36,429 nt of DNA from a virus. The position numbers and the translations under genes were made by a program. The stretch's first letter is position 1. Each line of letters begins with the position of its first letter. The notes under the pieces are model-generated. The model saw only the letters and a program-made list of their open reading frames with translations. It ran no database searches and was not told the origin of the DNA. This document shows, one piece after another, positions 15,601 to 23,600 of the stretch. The stretch covers positions 1 to 36,429 of the IMG/VR virus record IMGVR_UViG_3300037847_002356. One strand, 5' to 3'.

Positions 15601-16990
15601 CCCTCTTCTGCGTCACCTCATCATGTTCCCCCGTACGGGACTGAACGCTTTGCAAGTTGCAGGTTCTTACACAATTCTTGCTGGTGAGACTGCTTTTGCA
15701 ACTCTAATGCGGCGGCAAGGTGCGAGTAGGTACGCCAAAGTCTTGACTGCCAAAACTCAAGATGAAATTGCTGCTGCACTTGGCATGCATGGTCTAAAGA
15801 ATATCAAGGATGACCCTAACGCTATGGCTATCTTTGAATACCTCAAGCGTGAATATCGTGGTCGTCTTGCATTCAGTGCATTACTTGTAGCTTCTCTTGG
15901 ATCATATGCTATGGCAGGTAACATCCGTGGCAATGGCGCTGTAAACCCTGCAGAACGGAAACTTCACCGTGACACTCTTGGATGGCGTCCTAAAGAAATT
16001 AAGATTGGTGGTAAATGGGTTTCTTATGCTGGACTTGACACTATTGAACCTGTCTTAACTTTGTTAGGTGATTATGCATTCCATGCAAATGATATTAGTC
16101 CTGAAAAATCAGGTGAGATTATGAATCAACTGACTTGGACTCTTTCCGCTACGTTCCTTGATAAAACTTACCTTAAAGGGCTAGAACCTTTGATTAAAAT
16201 TGTTAACGGTGATGAAACTGCACTTAATAGGGCAGGTGCAAACATTGCTCGTAGTTTTATTCCTCAGGCAGGTTTCTTAGGTGTAGGTGCCAATCTGATT
16301 AGCTCTAGCCAGAAAGACATTCACAAGGATATGATGGGTTACATTAAAAATCGTATTCCTGTTCTTAATACCACGCTTCCTGAGCAAATCGACTTCTGGA
16401 CCGGCAAGCCTTTGAACGATATTGACAATCCAATCCTTCGTGCTCTCAATGCCATCAGCCCTATCAAAGTCAGTAATGATCGAGAAGATTGGCGTCAATG
16501 GCTGTTTGAAACTGGTTGGGACGGACATGCAATGATTCGTCGTGACAGCACTGGTAAGCATGAGTACACCCCTGAACAACGTGAAGCCATCTATCGCTTA
16601 ATAGGTGAACAAAATCTTGCTGCTAGGATCGCTTCTAGTGAATTCATGCATAACGAAGAGTACAAAAGAATTATTGATGAAGTCAAAGCGTTGAAAAATA
16701 AGCGCGAATATGTTTACGATAGAGATGGTAACCCCATTGAATACCGTGTACAACTAACCTCTGTGCACAATGCTATCGAAACACTTATTCGTGAAGCTAA
16801 GGAAAAAGCTGAAGCGGAACTATTTTCCAGAGCTGAGTATGCAGACATTGCTGATAGTATCTACACCCAGCAAGCTGTTGACGAAGCAATGAAAAATGAC
16901 AATATTAAGCTTGCAGAACAGCTGGCACTAGAACGTAAGAAAAAACTATCCAAACCAGACAAGATTAAACAGTTCTCTCAATACAGGTAA
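12683..16990 (+). CDS. Internal core protein (gp16-like), large ejection protein
   Basis: A 1435-residue protein, the largest in the window, at the gp16 position; T7 gp16 is 1318 residues. It would be ejected into the host to form the inner-membrane part of the DNA translocation channel. The N-terminus is disordered, with a Gln/Met-rich stretch and a Pro-Glu/Pro-Gln repeat at about residues 76-93. Hydrophobic segments appear near residues 150-175, 210-240 and 1065-1085 (LAFSALLVASLGSYAMAGN). I see no lytic transglycosylase motif at the N-terminus where T7 gp16 has one; the SleB-type domain of the upstream protein may replace it. The C-terminal 100 residues are highly charged. Confidence 0.87.
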   Translation: MEYQLPADPNSDNSADLVPQPTPEEILDQSIREAAEAQQMMDLRQQQMMQEEQAIRAEQERYQQELSGELPSSAQQPEPQPQPQPEPEPEPVVQPKAPTIPTDQKGEFWKGFNEALKAGPEATEAWYQENTGLSKEEYMQWVDSQSGDPAPNPLGMTALAAGAGIADLPIDILSLPMFDRGGLMAEFNKKWDKTTRFQNPGWQSARNILGAIIPIAASTRVATGLIGATSLPRTQKALALLGADIGIDAAFMGVSDQGKEDNLFRQLDDAFPWLNISDDLKTLDDDSTIVRRIKNIYANTPLAIVGNLLGSSLDLINKVPSFGWFKPKDETAAITKEIMQSTNTDADTLLEIARINEAIASKTLSKADLKDVTALKEALEQQLKTKGFSDATKEPLETAVTREMDLDQVEMDEAAIRALEADPWTSGYNPVITPSLAKPGTVGRSGIKPGAVIRNAGDFTAINQGVVSGDPAPMVSENMLTKFLKAGGRSRKAVLGLMEAARDAGDYDVVVNKFRFSKSQMADEAYKWYTEIIGANDVEALRRAFPRDTKRGGQIQYLGEEATLGAAYAMRDLIDRYLGRPIVEQSARVMGTLGSEVRSLSESAQMFEGIVDENVVAEKVIDKLTMLTEEFALSKYVAGWQLQNYNFFDRVRTGRTAGDAVDMTIAEFDQASSKAHEQAMNLRKMLTELKDSDPRMMKPLMDAFVLSNGNVDTIDKLTKWAFDNIDPLNYIANKDGMNLWSKSLTSIVLNNVLSGLSAGRAAIANAVALVQKPINSFLGTGLTSIFSKDADELRRFAYINSGIAETNRRALNNAWQTIKSVHKDPSANIDLVRKDLQMFDSKTWDTVDDVAEKVWKEQNKGAYAMYTWAKLNKHVAEWPWMRLNTTLMAGADGYVNTSMASMVARIRAYDNLAQQGIEPTAKALRNAEKEVYATMFDESGRMTDWAASHMSGEIALNLDNEAASAISGVMDRIPLLRHLIMFPRTGLNALQVAGSYTILAGETAFATLMRRQGASRYAKVLTAKTQDEIAAALGMHGLKNIKDDPNAMAIFEYLKREYRGRLAFSALLVASLGSYAMAGNIRGNGAVNPAERKLHRDTLGWRPKEIKIGGKWVSYAGLDTIEPVLTLLGDYAFHANDISPEKSGEIMNQLTWTLSATFLDKTYLKGLEPLIKIVNGDETALNRAGANIARSFIPQAGFLGVGANLISSSQKDIHKDMMGYIKNRIPVLNTTLPEQIDFWTGKPLNDIDNPILRALNAISPIKVSNDREDWRQWLFETGWDGHAMIRRDSTGKHEYTPEQREAIYRLIGEQNLAARIASSEFMHNEEYKRIIDEVKALKNKREYVYDRDGNPIEYRVQLTSVHNAIETLIREAKEKAEAELFSRAEYADIADSIYTQQAVDEAMKNDNIKLAEQLALERKKKLSKPDKIKQFSQYR

Positions 16991-16999
16991 TCCTGCGTA

Positions 17000-18445
17000 A
17001 TGGCAACTACATCAAACTCATACACAGGAAATGGTTCAACTACGAACTATTCCATTACATTTGAATATCTAAAGCAGGACGATGTCAAGGCTTCACTTGA
17101 CGGTACTGCTACAACAGCATTTACTTTTGCCAACGCTACCACCCTTAGCTTCAATAGTGCGCCAGCTAGTGGTGCTGCTATTCGTATCTTTCGAGATACT
17201 GACATTGATTCACTCAAGGCTACGTTCTTTCCTGGCTCCGCTATTAAAGCTGAGGATCTGAATGACAACTTCACCCAAAACAACTTTGCTACTCAAGAAA
17301 GTGTAAACGAGGTTGCTGATGCGAACACTACTGCTGAGTCTGCTGTTACCACGGCTAACTCGGCAGTAACCACGGCTAATGCAGCTGACACCAAAGCCAC
17401 TACAGCCCTTGATAATAGCCGTGAAAGCGATGGTTCAGGTGGATTTAATTCTGCCATTGATATCGCAAACACTGCTTCTACAACAGCTAATACTGCATCG
17501 ACTAATGCTAGTAATGCAGTAACCACTGCTAATACTGCTTCTACAAACGCTACTACAGCACTTAATAATAGTCGTGAAGATGATGGTAGTGGTGGTTTCA
17601 ACACTGCAATTGATATCGCTAACGATGCGGCTACCGATGCAGCTACTGCAACAACCACTGCTAACAACGCTTCCACTACAGCAAATAGTGCGTCTACGAC
17701 TGTCACTACCTATGTACATGACGGTACAAACCCAGCCGGTGATGGTGTAGGAAGCAACCCACAGGGTCTTGCCTACGCTATTAACCAAGCAGAAGATGCT
17801 GTGGCTACTGCCAACGCCGCTTCTACTGCTGTTGCTAACGCTGCTTTCTACAGCCCTATTGCTGCACTTGCCAATCTGCCTTCGAGTCCTTCTGATGAGG
17901 ATCGTGTAGAGGTAACTAACTCTACTGGTGTTGAAAGTAGCAGTGATGTGTCTGGTGTACCTTCTGGTTTTACTGGTTCGTCTGACCTAACAGTACGGCT
18001 GCAGTATGACTCTTCGACATCAAAATGGGAATGGCAACAGTACTTTGCTGCTGATCCCGAAAACAGATATGTCACTAACTACCTTGCTGTAATTGAAGGC
18101 GATGGTACATCCAGCGGTCAAGTAGGTAAAATTACACTTAATTGTTCTAATAACAATCATGGTGTAGCTCTTCAATCGCCGCCTCATAGTGCAGCTGCGA
18201 GTTATACCCTTACATTGCCCACAGCTCTTCCTACAGTTGCTGGTCAAGCCCTGACAAGTTCCACTTCCGGTCAGCTTAGTTTTACAACTGTTGACGCTGC
18301 TTTTGTTGAAACTCCTCAAACTATCTCTACTAGTAAAACTATAGCTGCGAATATCAATGCAGGAATGATGGGACCGACAGTATCCCTTGATTCAGGTGTA
18401 ACTATTACTGTCGGATCTAATTCTATTCTTACTGTACTTTCTTAA
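17000..18445 (+). CDS. Tail fibre protein (gp17-like N-terminal anchor)
   Basis: Residues 1-100 match the T7 tail-fibre N-terminal domain, which binds the adaptor/nozzle: YTGNGSTTNYSITFEYLKQD, ASLDGTATTAFTF, IRIFRDTDIDSLKATF, AEDLNDNFTQ. Residues about 105-240 form an Ala/Thr/Asn-rich repeat (TANTASTTANTAS-like units, with two NSRE(S/D)DGSGGFN(S/T)AIDIAN segments) expected to fold as a trimeric coiled coil. The C-terminal half is beta-rich and lacks a recognisable receptor-binding module, so receptor binding may depend on the following two genes. It starts 10 bases after the gp16-type stop. Confidence 0.92.
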   Translation: MATTSNSYTGNGSTTNYSITFEYLKQDDVKASLDGTATTAFTFANATTLSFNSAPASGAAIRIFRDTDIDSLKATFFPGSAIKAEDLNDNFTQNNFATQESVNEVADANTTAESAVTTANSAVTTANAADTKATTALDNSRESDGSGGFNSAIDIANTASTTANTASTNASNAVTTANTASTNATTALNNSREDDGSGGFNTAIDIANDAATDAATATTTANNASTTANSASTTVTTYVHDGTNPAGDGVGSNPQGLAYAINQAEDAVATANAASTAVANAAFYSPIAALANLPSSPSDEDRVEVTNSTGVESSSDVSGVPSGFTGSSDLTVRLQYDSSTSKWEWQQYFAADPENRYVTNYLAVIEGDGTSSGQVGKITLNCSNNNHGVALQSPPHSAAASYTLTLPTALPTVAGQALTSSTSGQLSFTTVDAAFVETPQTISTSKTIAANINAGMMGPTVSLDSGVTITVGSNSILTVLS

Positions 18446-18447
18446 TC

Positions 18448-18993
18448 ATGGCATACGGAAAAATTAAAGCAGACGCAATTATCTACGATAACGGTGGTTC
18501 TGACGTAGAAAAAACTATTTCAAGTTTGGCAGCCGCTGCTCCTTTGGCAGATCCTACTTTTACAGGAACACCTGCAGCTCCCACTGCGGCATCTGGAACT
18601 AACACAACTCAACTCGCCACTACGGCTTTTGTTCAAGCTGCATTTGACTCAGGTTCTTTTAATAGTGGTCTTACCGTTGATGGTGCTTATGAGCAAACTG
18701 CAGAAGCTGTCAGTGCCTTGGATATTGATTTGAGTACTGGTAATTACTTTACTAAAACCATCAATGCAAACTCGACGTTTACTTTCTCCAATCCTCCCTC
18801 AAGCGGCACAGTCGGTTCTTTTACGCTTGAGCTGACACACACCTCTGGCACTGTTACTTGGCCGTCTAGTGTCAAATTTAATAGTGATACTGCACCCACA
18901 CTTACTGCTGGAAAGACCCACCTGTTCTTCTTTGTGACTGATGACGGTGGAACCCGCTATCGCGGTGCTGCTCTTGTCGACTACGTGAACTGA
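18448..18993 (+). CDS. Accessory tail fibre protein
   Basis: A 181-residue protein starting two bases after the fibre gene. It has a short N-terminal segment (MAYGKIKADAIIYDNGG), a phage tail repeat (PTFTGTPAAPTAASGTNTTQ, LATTAFVQAAF) at about residues 36-67, and a beta-rich C-terminal domain with STFTFSNPPSSGTVGSFTLE and WPSSVKFNSD, the form commonly found in marine phage fibres. It probably trimerises as part of the host-recognition apparatus, perhaps extending the gp17-type fibre. The precise partner is inferred from gene order. Confidence 0.8.
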   Translation: MAYGKIKADAIIYDNGGSDVEKTISSLAAAAPLADPTFTGTPAAPTAASGTNTTQLATTAFVQAAFDSGSFNSGLTVDGAYEQTAEAVSALDIDLSTGNYFTKTINANSTFTFSNPPSSGTVGSFTLELTHTSGTVTWPSSVKFNSDTAPTLTAGKTHLFFFVTDDGGTRYRGAALVDYVN

Positions 18994-18994
18994 T

Positions 18995-20941
18995 ATGGAT
19001 CCTATTTCTAATAAAGCAGCCCTGGCATCTGCCGGGGCAGCAGGGGGCGACTCCCTATACGTCGATGACGTATTTAGCATTGACTTGTATGAGGGTTCCG
19101 ATCCTACAGCAAAAACTATTACAAGCGGGATTGACTTATCCGGAGAAGGTGGACTTGTTTGGACAAAGAAACGTAATAATGTAACAACACATGCATTATT
19201 CGATACTGAAAGAGGGGATAGCAAATCCCTTGCTACAAACTCGGATGATGGAGAAATTAATGAAGGCGCTAATGCAATTACTTTTAACTCAGACGGACAT
19301 ACAGTACGTGGCAACTATGGCACTCTAAACGGTCAAAACCAAACTTATGTTTCTTGGACCTTTCGCAAAGCGCCGGGGTTCTTTGACATCGTAACTTGGA
19401 CGGGTAACGGCACTACTCGGACTATTTCTCACAATCTTGGTAGCACGCCTGGATTTATCATTATTAAAAGATACAGTAATACTGAGGATTGGACTTGCTG
19501 GCACAGATCCGTTGGAGCCACTAAATACCTACAGCTTAATGGTACTGGCGCGGCGGCGACTCTTGCCGGGTTTATGAACAATACAGAGCCAACATCTACC
19601 GAATTTACCGTAAGTACGCATGATCGCGTTAATACTAACGGTGAAACATATATTGCCTATTTGTTCGCCCACGACGATCAATCGTTTGGCACAGATAGCA
19701 ACGAGGCGATTATTAAGTGTGGGTCGTTTAGTGGGGGTAATTCCCCTAATAACTTTGTCGACCTTGGGTTTGAGCCTCAATTCATAATTTCAAAACGTCA
19801 TGACGGCACAGCTGACTGGGTGATGGCTGACATCATGCGTGGCGCTGGTTGTGAGTGGGGTGTTGATGATGGTAGAAGGCTATATGCAAACCTTACCTCT
19901 ACCGAATCAGGTTGGAACAGTTTTAGCCCAGCTCCGACGGGGTTTTACCAACACGCTAGTGGCGCAACTAGTGAAAACTATCTCTACATCGCAATTGGCC
20001 GTCCGAATAAGCCGATCGAGTCTGCAACAGAGGTGTTTGACGTTGACACCTTTACAGGAAATGGTAGTGCTCCAGTAATTAGTACTCCATTTACCGTCGA
20101 TATGAGTTTAACGGCTTGGAGAAATAGAGCCTACAATCCGACGTTGGTAGATAGGGTACGTGGTTCACGTCGAGAGTATTACACGACCTCTGCTGGTGAT
20201 GAATATGCAAGCCCCACCAGCACCATGGCTAAACTTGATTTGCAGACTGGCATCCAACTTTTCAGTTATGCAGGCGATGCTGGTGGATACAACCTTGCAA
20301 CTTACTCTTTTAAACGCGCTCCAGGATTTTTTGATATTACAACCCATACAGGGGATGATTCTTCAAGTAGAAACGTACCACACAATCTTGGTGCCGTTCC
20401 AGAATTAATTATTCTTAAGGGATCGAACAGTACTTATGCCAGAAATTGGACTGTTTGGTCCGATAGTTTGAGTAACAACCATATTTTGCAATTAAATGGA
20501 GATAGTGCTGAGATTTCTGTTGGAACTAGCTACATAAACTCCGCAACGAGTACGACTTTTAACGTCGGTAGTGATTATGATGTTAATAACAGTTCGACAA
20601 AATATACGGCTTACCTCTTTAGTAGCCTTGACGGAGTATCCAAGGTTGGAACGTATTCAGGCACAGGTAGTACTGTAAACGTCGATTGTGGGTTCAGTGC
20701 TGGTGCTCGTTTTGTACTTATTAAGCGTGTCGATAGCAGTGGTGATTGGATCTTGTTTGATTCAGGTCGTGGCATTGAAAGCGGAACTGAGCCGCATTTC
20801 ACACCAAATACAACTATTTCATCAGAATATACAAACAATGATTACATTGATCCTCTCAATTCTGGTTTTACAATAACCCAATCAGCGCCTGCCGACTTAA
20901 ACGCTAACGGCGGTACTTACTTGTTCCTTGCTATTGCTTAA
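18995..20941 (+). CDS. Large tail fibre / adhesin protein with duplicated beta domain
   Basis: A 648-residue Gly/Ser/Thr-rich beta protein that follows the accessory fibre by one base. The N-terminus has the cyanophage fibre pattern with DLYEGSDPTAKTITSGIDL and GEGGLVWTKKRN. Two copies of a domain are visible: FRKAPGFFDIVTWTGNGTTR from residue 123 and FKRAPGFFDITTHTGDDSSS from residue 439, each followed by HNLG(S/A)(T/V)P, a WT(C/V)W motif, LQLNG and a YTAYLF/YIAYLF strand. This resembles the DUF7483-type fibre proteins of cyanophages. It is a candidate receptor-binding protein; the target is unknown. Confidence 0.8.
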   Translation: MDPISNKAALASAGAAGGDSLYVDDVFSIDLYEGSDPTAKTITSGIDLSGEGGLVWTKKRNNVTTHALFDTERGDSKSLATNSDDGEINEGANAITFNSDGHTVRGNYGTLNGQNQTYVSWTFRKAPGFFDIVTWTGNGTTRTISHNLGSTPGFIIIKRYSNTEDWTCWHRSVGATKYLQLNGTGAAATLAGFMNNTEPTSTEFTVSTHDRVNTNGETYIAYLFAHDDQSFGTDSNEAIIKCGSFSGGNSPNNFVDLGFEPQFIISKRHDGTADWVMADIMRGAGCEWGVDDGRRLYANLTSTESGWNSFSPAPTGFYQHASGATSENYLYIAIGRPNKPIESATEVFDVDTFTGNGSAPVISTPFTVDMSLTAWRNRAYNPTLVDRVRGSRREYYTTSAGDEYASPTSTMAKLDLQTGIQLFSYAGDAGGYNLATYSFKRAPGFFDITTHTGDDSSSRNVPHNLGAVPELIILKGSNSTYARNWTVWSDSLSNNHILQLNGDSAEISVGTSYINSATSTTFNVGSDYDVNNSSTKYTAYLFSSLDGVSKVGTYSGTGSTVNVDCGFSAGARFVLIKRVDSSGDWILFDSGRGIESGTEPHFTPNTTISSEYTNNDYIDPLNSGFTITQSAPADLNANGGTYLFLAIA

Positions 20942-20951
20942 CTTATTTACT

Positions 20952-21434
20952 ATGGAAATTCGAAACCGTGAAACTGGTGCTGTAACCACCATTAGCCAAT
21001 TCAAGGCAAGTTACCCTAATACAAGCTTTCCAAAAAACATCACTATCGACATTTTGGACAGCTACGGTTATGACCCTGTGCTTAATGGTGCAGCGGCAAC
21101 CGTGACTGCTCCTTATGGTGTCAGCGTTCGTGATGGCGTTGAGCAAATTGATGGTCAGTGGTTTACTAAGTTTGTTGCTGGTCCGGTGTTTACCGATAAC
21201 GACCAAGCAACTGCTGAGGAGCAGGAAACTGCATACCGCGCTGGTATTGACTCTAAAGCTGCAGAAAGTGCTCGCACTAATCGCAACAAGAAATTAGCTG
21301 ATTCTGATTGGACCCAACTTGCTGATAGTTCTGCTGATGCAACTGAATGGGCTACCTATCGCGCAGCTCTTCGCAATCTTCCATCTACTGATGGGTTCCC
21401 TCACAACATTACTTGGCCGACTGAGCCTTCTTAA
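20952..21434 (+). CDS. Tail protein with assembly-chaperone-type C-terminus
   Basis: A 160-residue protein starting MEIRNRETGAVTTISQFKAS. The C-terminal 55 residues (RNKKLADSDWTQLADSS, WATYRAALRNLPSTDGFPHN, WPTEPS) match the Phage_tail_APC pattern, found at the end of many fibre-associated proteins. It probably assists fibre folding or attachment. An in-frame TTG upstream at 20928 would overlap the previous gene, so the ATG at 20952, 10 bases after the fibre stop, is preferred. Confidence 0.82.
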   Translation: MEIRNRETGAVTTISQFKASYPNTSFPKNITIDILDSYGYDPVLNGAAATVTAPYGVSVRDGVEQIDGQWFTKFVAGPVFTDNDQATAEEQETAYRAGIDSKAAESARTNRNKKLADSDWTQLADSSADATEWATYRAALRNLPSTDGFPHNITWPTEPS

Positions 21435-21436
21435 TC

Positions 21437-21604
21437 ATGATCACCCTTATCCGTCCAATCCTTTTTTCATTCCTCAACTCTGAAAAGGTTAAGCGTCTTA
21501 TCGTTGACCTTTTAAAGAAACTGGCTGAACAATCTGATAATACTGTGGATGATGAAGCAGTGAAGTTCATCGAACGCGGTTTGTTCGGTGCCAACGTGGA
21601 GTGA
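21437..21604 (+). CDS. Small hypothetical protein (55 aa)
   Basis: A 55-residue mostly helical protein, MITLIRPILFSFLNSEKVKR then LIVDLLKKLAEQSDNTVDDE and AVKFIERGLFGANVE. The hydrophobic N-terminus could be a weak membrane anchor. It starts two bases after the preceding stop, and the next gene begins inside its 3' end. It lies at the border of the fibre and lysis regions; small proteins of this kind are common there in cyanopodoviruses. Function is unknown. Confidence 0.7.
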   Translation: MITLIRPILFSFLNSEKVKRLIVDLLKKLAEQSDNTVDDEAVKFIERGLFGANVE

Positions 21605-22043
21605 GCCACCTCTTCTGCCTAGTTTATTTCTTCCAGAAGCCCCTGAGTTGCCCCAAGCGGTGTTGGAGGTACCTAGTGCACAGTTGCCTAGTTACAAGCC
21701 CCTTGTAGCGCCTCCTAACACCCTTAGACCGCCCCCTGGGGTTCAAGGTATAAACACAGAAGAGGAACCCTCTGAAGACACAGAGACAACTAAAACCAAA
21801 CCTAAACCTATTACACCTGCTCTCCCTGAAGAGGCACAGATAGTAGAGATTCCGTTTACGGATATAGAGGTTCCGATGCCTACAACTACTATCATGACAA
21901 CTGCAGCTACAACAGCGTTTATCTCTGTTGCTGCCACCCTAACTGCTACGTCTTTGTTCAAATACATCGTAATGGTGCTTAAACCAGTATTCAAGCAAAC
22001 ATGGAGCAAGTTAACCAAAAAGAAGGGACAAAAAGTTTCTTAG
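21588..22043 (+). CDS. Proline-rich protein with one membrane segment
   Basis: A 151-residue protein with a GTG start that overlaps the upstream gene by 17 bases; no ATG is available near the beginning. The first 60 residues are extremely Pro-rich (PPLLPSLFLPEAPELPQAVL), followed by an acidic/Thr-rich linker and a hydrophobic segment at about 103-133 (TTAFISVAATLTATSLFKYI), then a basic tail (KLTKKKGQKVS). The topology suggests a Pro-rich domain projecting from a membrane, as in spanin- or envelope-associated proteins, but no family is recognised. It overlaps the holin candidate by 43 bases. Confidence 0.72.
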   Translation: MPTWSEPPLLPSLFLPEAPELPQAVLEVPSAQLPSYKPLVAPPNTLRPPPGVQGINTEEEPSEDTETTKTKPKPITPALPEEAQIVEIPFTDIEVPMPTTTIMTTAATTAFISVAATLTATSLFKYIVMVLKPVFKQTWSKLTKKKGQKVS

Positions 22044-22297
22044 ATAAAGTAAAAGAAAATACTGAGGATGAATTGCAAATCCTTGGAACCTTTGTCCGTC
22101 TTGGTGTCGTCGTGTGGAGTGGTTTTATAATCACTCTTAACTATGTCGATCTTCCTATGATTAAAAAAGGACAAAGTGGCGGCGACATAACATTCGTAGC
22201 CAGCGTCTTCACTGGTGCGCTCGCGACGTTTGGACTAACGACATCAAATACTAAAACAAATCCTAAACCTCCTGATCCTAAAAAGAAAGAAGAATGA
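22001..22297 (+). CDS. Holin candidate (two membrane segments)
   Basis: A 98-residue protein with two predicted membrane segments: about 28-47 (LGTFVRLGVVVWSGFIITLN) and 63-80 (ITFVASVFTGALATFGL), joined by a short loop, with a Lys/Pro-rich cytoplasmic tail ending KPPDPKKKEE. Size and topology fit a class II holin like T7 gp17.5, which releases cell-wall enzymes at lysis, and its place between fibre and terminase genes is where T7 keeps its holin. No separate endolysin is visible in this window. Confidence 0.65.
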   Translation: MEQVNQKEGTKSFLDKVKENTEDELQILGTFVRLGVVVWSGFIITLNYVDLPMIKKGQSGGDITFVASVFTGALATFGLTTSNTKTNPKPPDPKKKEE

Positions 22298-22644
22298 AAC
22301 GTCTTATTCTGCTTTTGATGTTGGCTAGCCCTGCTGCAGCGCAACAGATTACACCAAATTTCACCCAGGGTAGTATGCAAGCCACCACGACTACCACTGT
22401 GGACATTGATCGCACGATCACAACAAATATCTATGGTGGTGATTACAAGTCATGGTCTGGAACCAACGTAACTCCCAGTGGGGATATTCAAAATTCATCT
22501 ACAACTTATTCAGTAACAACAGCAGGAGAACAGTTTCAGCTGGAAACCGTAGATCGTGCAGCCGGAGTAGTGGAGAACATCGTCATCGACGAGGTTATCG
22601 AACAGCAATCCGTAACTACCTCGCTGTCTGTCTTCTCTCAGTAA
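22294..22644 (+). CDS. Secreted hypothetical protein
   Basis: A 116-residue protein with a signal peptide, MKRLILLLMLASPAAAQQ, likely cleaved after AAA near residue 16. The mature part is Thr/Ser-rich and beta-like (MQATTTTTVDIDRTITTNIYG; SSTTYSVTTAGEQFQLETVD in shorter parts), without cysteines. It overlaps the holin candidate by 4 bases (ATGA) and precedes another exported protein, suggesting a pair that acts in the periplasm or virion. Proteins of this kind occur near the holin in cyanophages but have no established role. Confidence 0.78.
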   Translation: MKRLILLLMLASPAAAQQITPNFTQGSMQATTTTTVDIDRTITTNIYGGDYKSWSGTNVTPSGDIQNSSTTYSVTTAGEQFQLETVDRAAGVVENIVIDEVIEQQSVTTSLSVFSQ

Positions 22645-23102
22645 ATCCTGCTTTTGCTTACGAAGAACCTAAGGTTCAAAACACATCATCGCCCGTGGCA
22701 GCCGCTACGGGCAACGTGACTAACCAGGCGGTCCAGTTCCAGAACAATGGTGCTCCGTCTCGTCAATACTTTGCAAGTAACAATAGTTGCAACGGTATAA
22801 CGATGCAATTCAGTCCATTTTATATGGGCAACGATACAATTCCTTATCAAAATACTAGCTACGTTCGTAGTAATAACTACGGTGTGCAACTTAACTTTGC
22901 AGTACCGCTTGACGGTGGAATGATCGAAACTTGCAAAGCTATTGCACGTAAACACGAACAAAAAATGCGTCTCGACTACGAACTTGTTCGTGCTCTCAAA
23001 TGCACTGAAATCATGAAAACTGGGTTTACTTTTAGACCCGGATCTCGTGTTGAGGTGCTCTGCAACGACATAGTCCCTATTGTCTCTCTATCTAATGACT
23101 GA
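22608..23102 (+). CDS. Secreted cysteine-containing protein, start codon uncertain
   Basis: The frame encodes an exported protein: a hydrophobic segment NYLAVCLLSVNPAFA and a mature part with YEEPKVQNTSSPVAAATGN, four cysteines and a conserved-looking C-terminal helix (LDGGMIETCKAIARKHEQKM). The signal peptide lies over the 3' end of the previous gene and has no ATG, GTG or TTG just before it. The placed start is an ATC at 22608. The nearest in-frame ATG is 22452, which would add 52 Arg/Ser-rich residues, and the next one downstream (22803) would remove the signal peptide. The stop at 23102 is certain. It may work with the preceding secreted protein. Confidence 0.7.
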   Translation: MRNYLAVCLLSVNPAFAYEEPKVQNTSSPVAAATGNVTNQAVQFQNNGAPSRQYFASNNSCNGITMQFSPFYMGNDTIPYQNTSYVRSNNYGVQLNFAVPLDGGMIETCKAIARKHEQKMRLDYELVRALKCTEIMKTGFTFRPGSRVEVLCNDIVPIVSLSND

Positions 23103-23349
23103 AGCTTTGGTGACTTCTGTTGTGGCAGTAGTCACAGCCGGAGCTGCTCTAAACAACCGCCTACACAATCGAATAAACAGTGTGCATGAACGTATCAGTG
23201 CATTGGACAGACGACTAGACGGTATTGAGCTGACTGTGGCTTCTGACTACGTCAAGAAATCAGAGTTAACCGAACTTATCAGTCGTATGGAAGATCACAT
23301 GGTGCGTATCGAAAACAAACTAGACCAAATCGTTCTCAGAAATACATAA
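23095..23349 (+). CDS. Membrane-anchored coiled-coil protein (spanin-like?)
   Basis: An 84-residue protein with an N-terminal membrane segment (MTEALVTSVVAVVTAGAAL) and a coiled-coil remainder with regular hydrophobic spacing (RINSVHERISALDRRLDGIE; RMEDHMVRIENKLDQIV). This layout is that of an inner-membrane spanin (T7 gp18.5, Rz-like), and it sits just before the small terminase, close to the holin candidate; the role is inferred from layout. The ATG at 23095 is chosen over an in-frame TTG at 23080. It overlaps the upstream gene by 8 bases. Confidence 0.72.
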   Translation: MTEALVTSVVAVVTAGAALNNRLHNRINSVHERISALDRRLDGIELTVASDYVKKSELTELISRMEDHMVRIENKLDQIVLRNT

Positions 23350-23357
23350 AACTGCCG

Positions 23358-23600
23358 ATGTCAAAGAAGGCAACTGAAGACCAATTCAACGAGCTACACA
23401 ATCTTGTCACACAAGAATTCCTTGCCCGAGTTAAATCGGGTGAAGCCACTACTGCTGATCTAAAAGCAGCGTGCGATTGGCTTAAAACAAACGACATTAG
23501 TGGGATTGCTCTAGAGGGTAACCCGTTGGCACAACTTGCCAACATCATGCCTCAGGTCGATCCAGAACTTGTACAAACTCGACTGTATGGCAAAAGGTAA
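23358..23600 (+). CDS. Terminase small subunit (gp18-like)
   Basis: An 80-residue helical protein, close in length to T7 gp18 (89). The core EFLARVKSGEATTADLKAAC and DWLKTNDISGI follows the pattern of the phage DNA-packaging small subunit, with the acidic C-terminus IMPQVDPELVQTRLYG. It would bind the concatemer end and regulate the large subunit. In T7 gp18 and gp19 are near neighbours; here four genes intervene. The next gene starts inside its 3' end (overlap 14 bases). Confidence 0.82.
   Translation: MSKKATEDQFNELHNLVTQEFLARVKSGEATTADLKAACDWLKTNDISGIALEGNPLAQLANIMPQVDPELVQTRLYGKR

Noticed and set aside
22001-22297. Endolysin gene near the holin candidate
   Set aside because: No amidase, lysozyme or peptidase motif is present among the neighbouring small genes; an endolysin may lie in the missing part of the genome.
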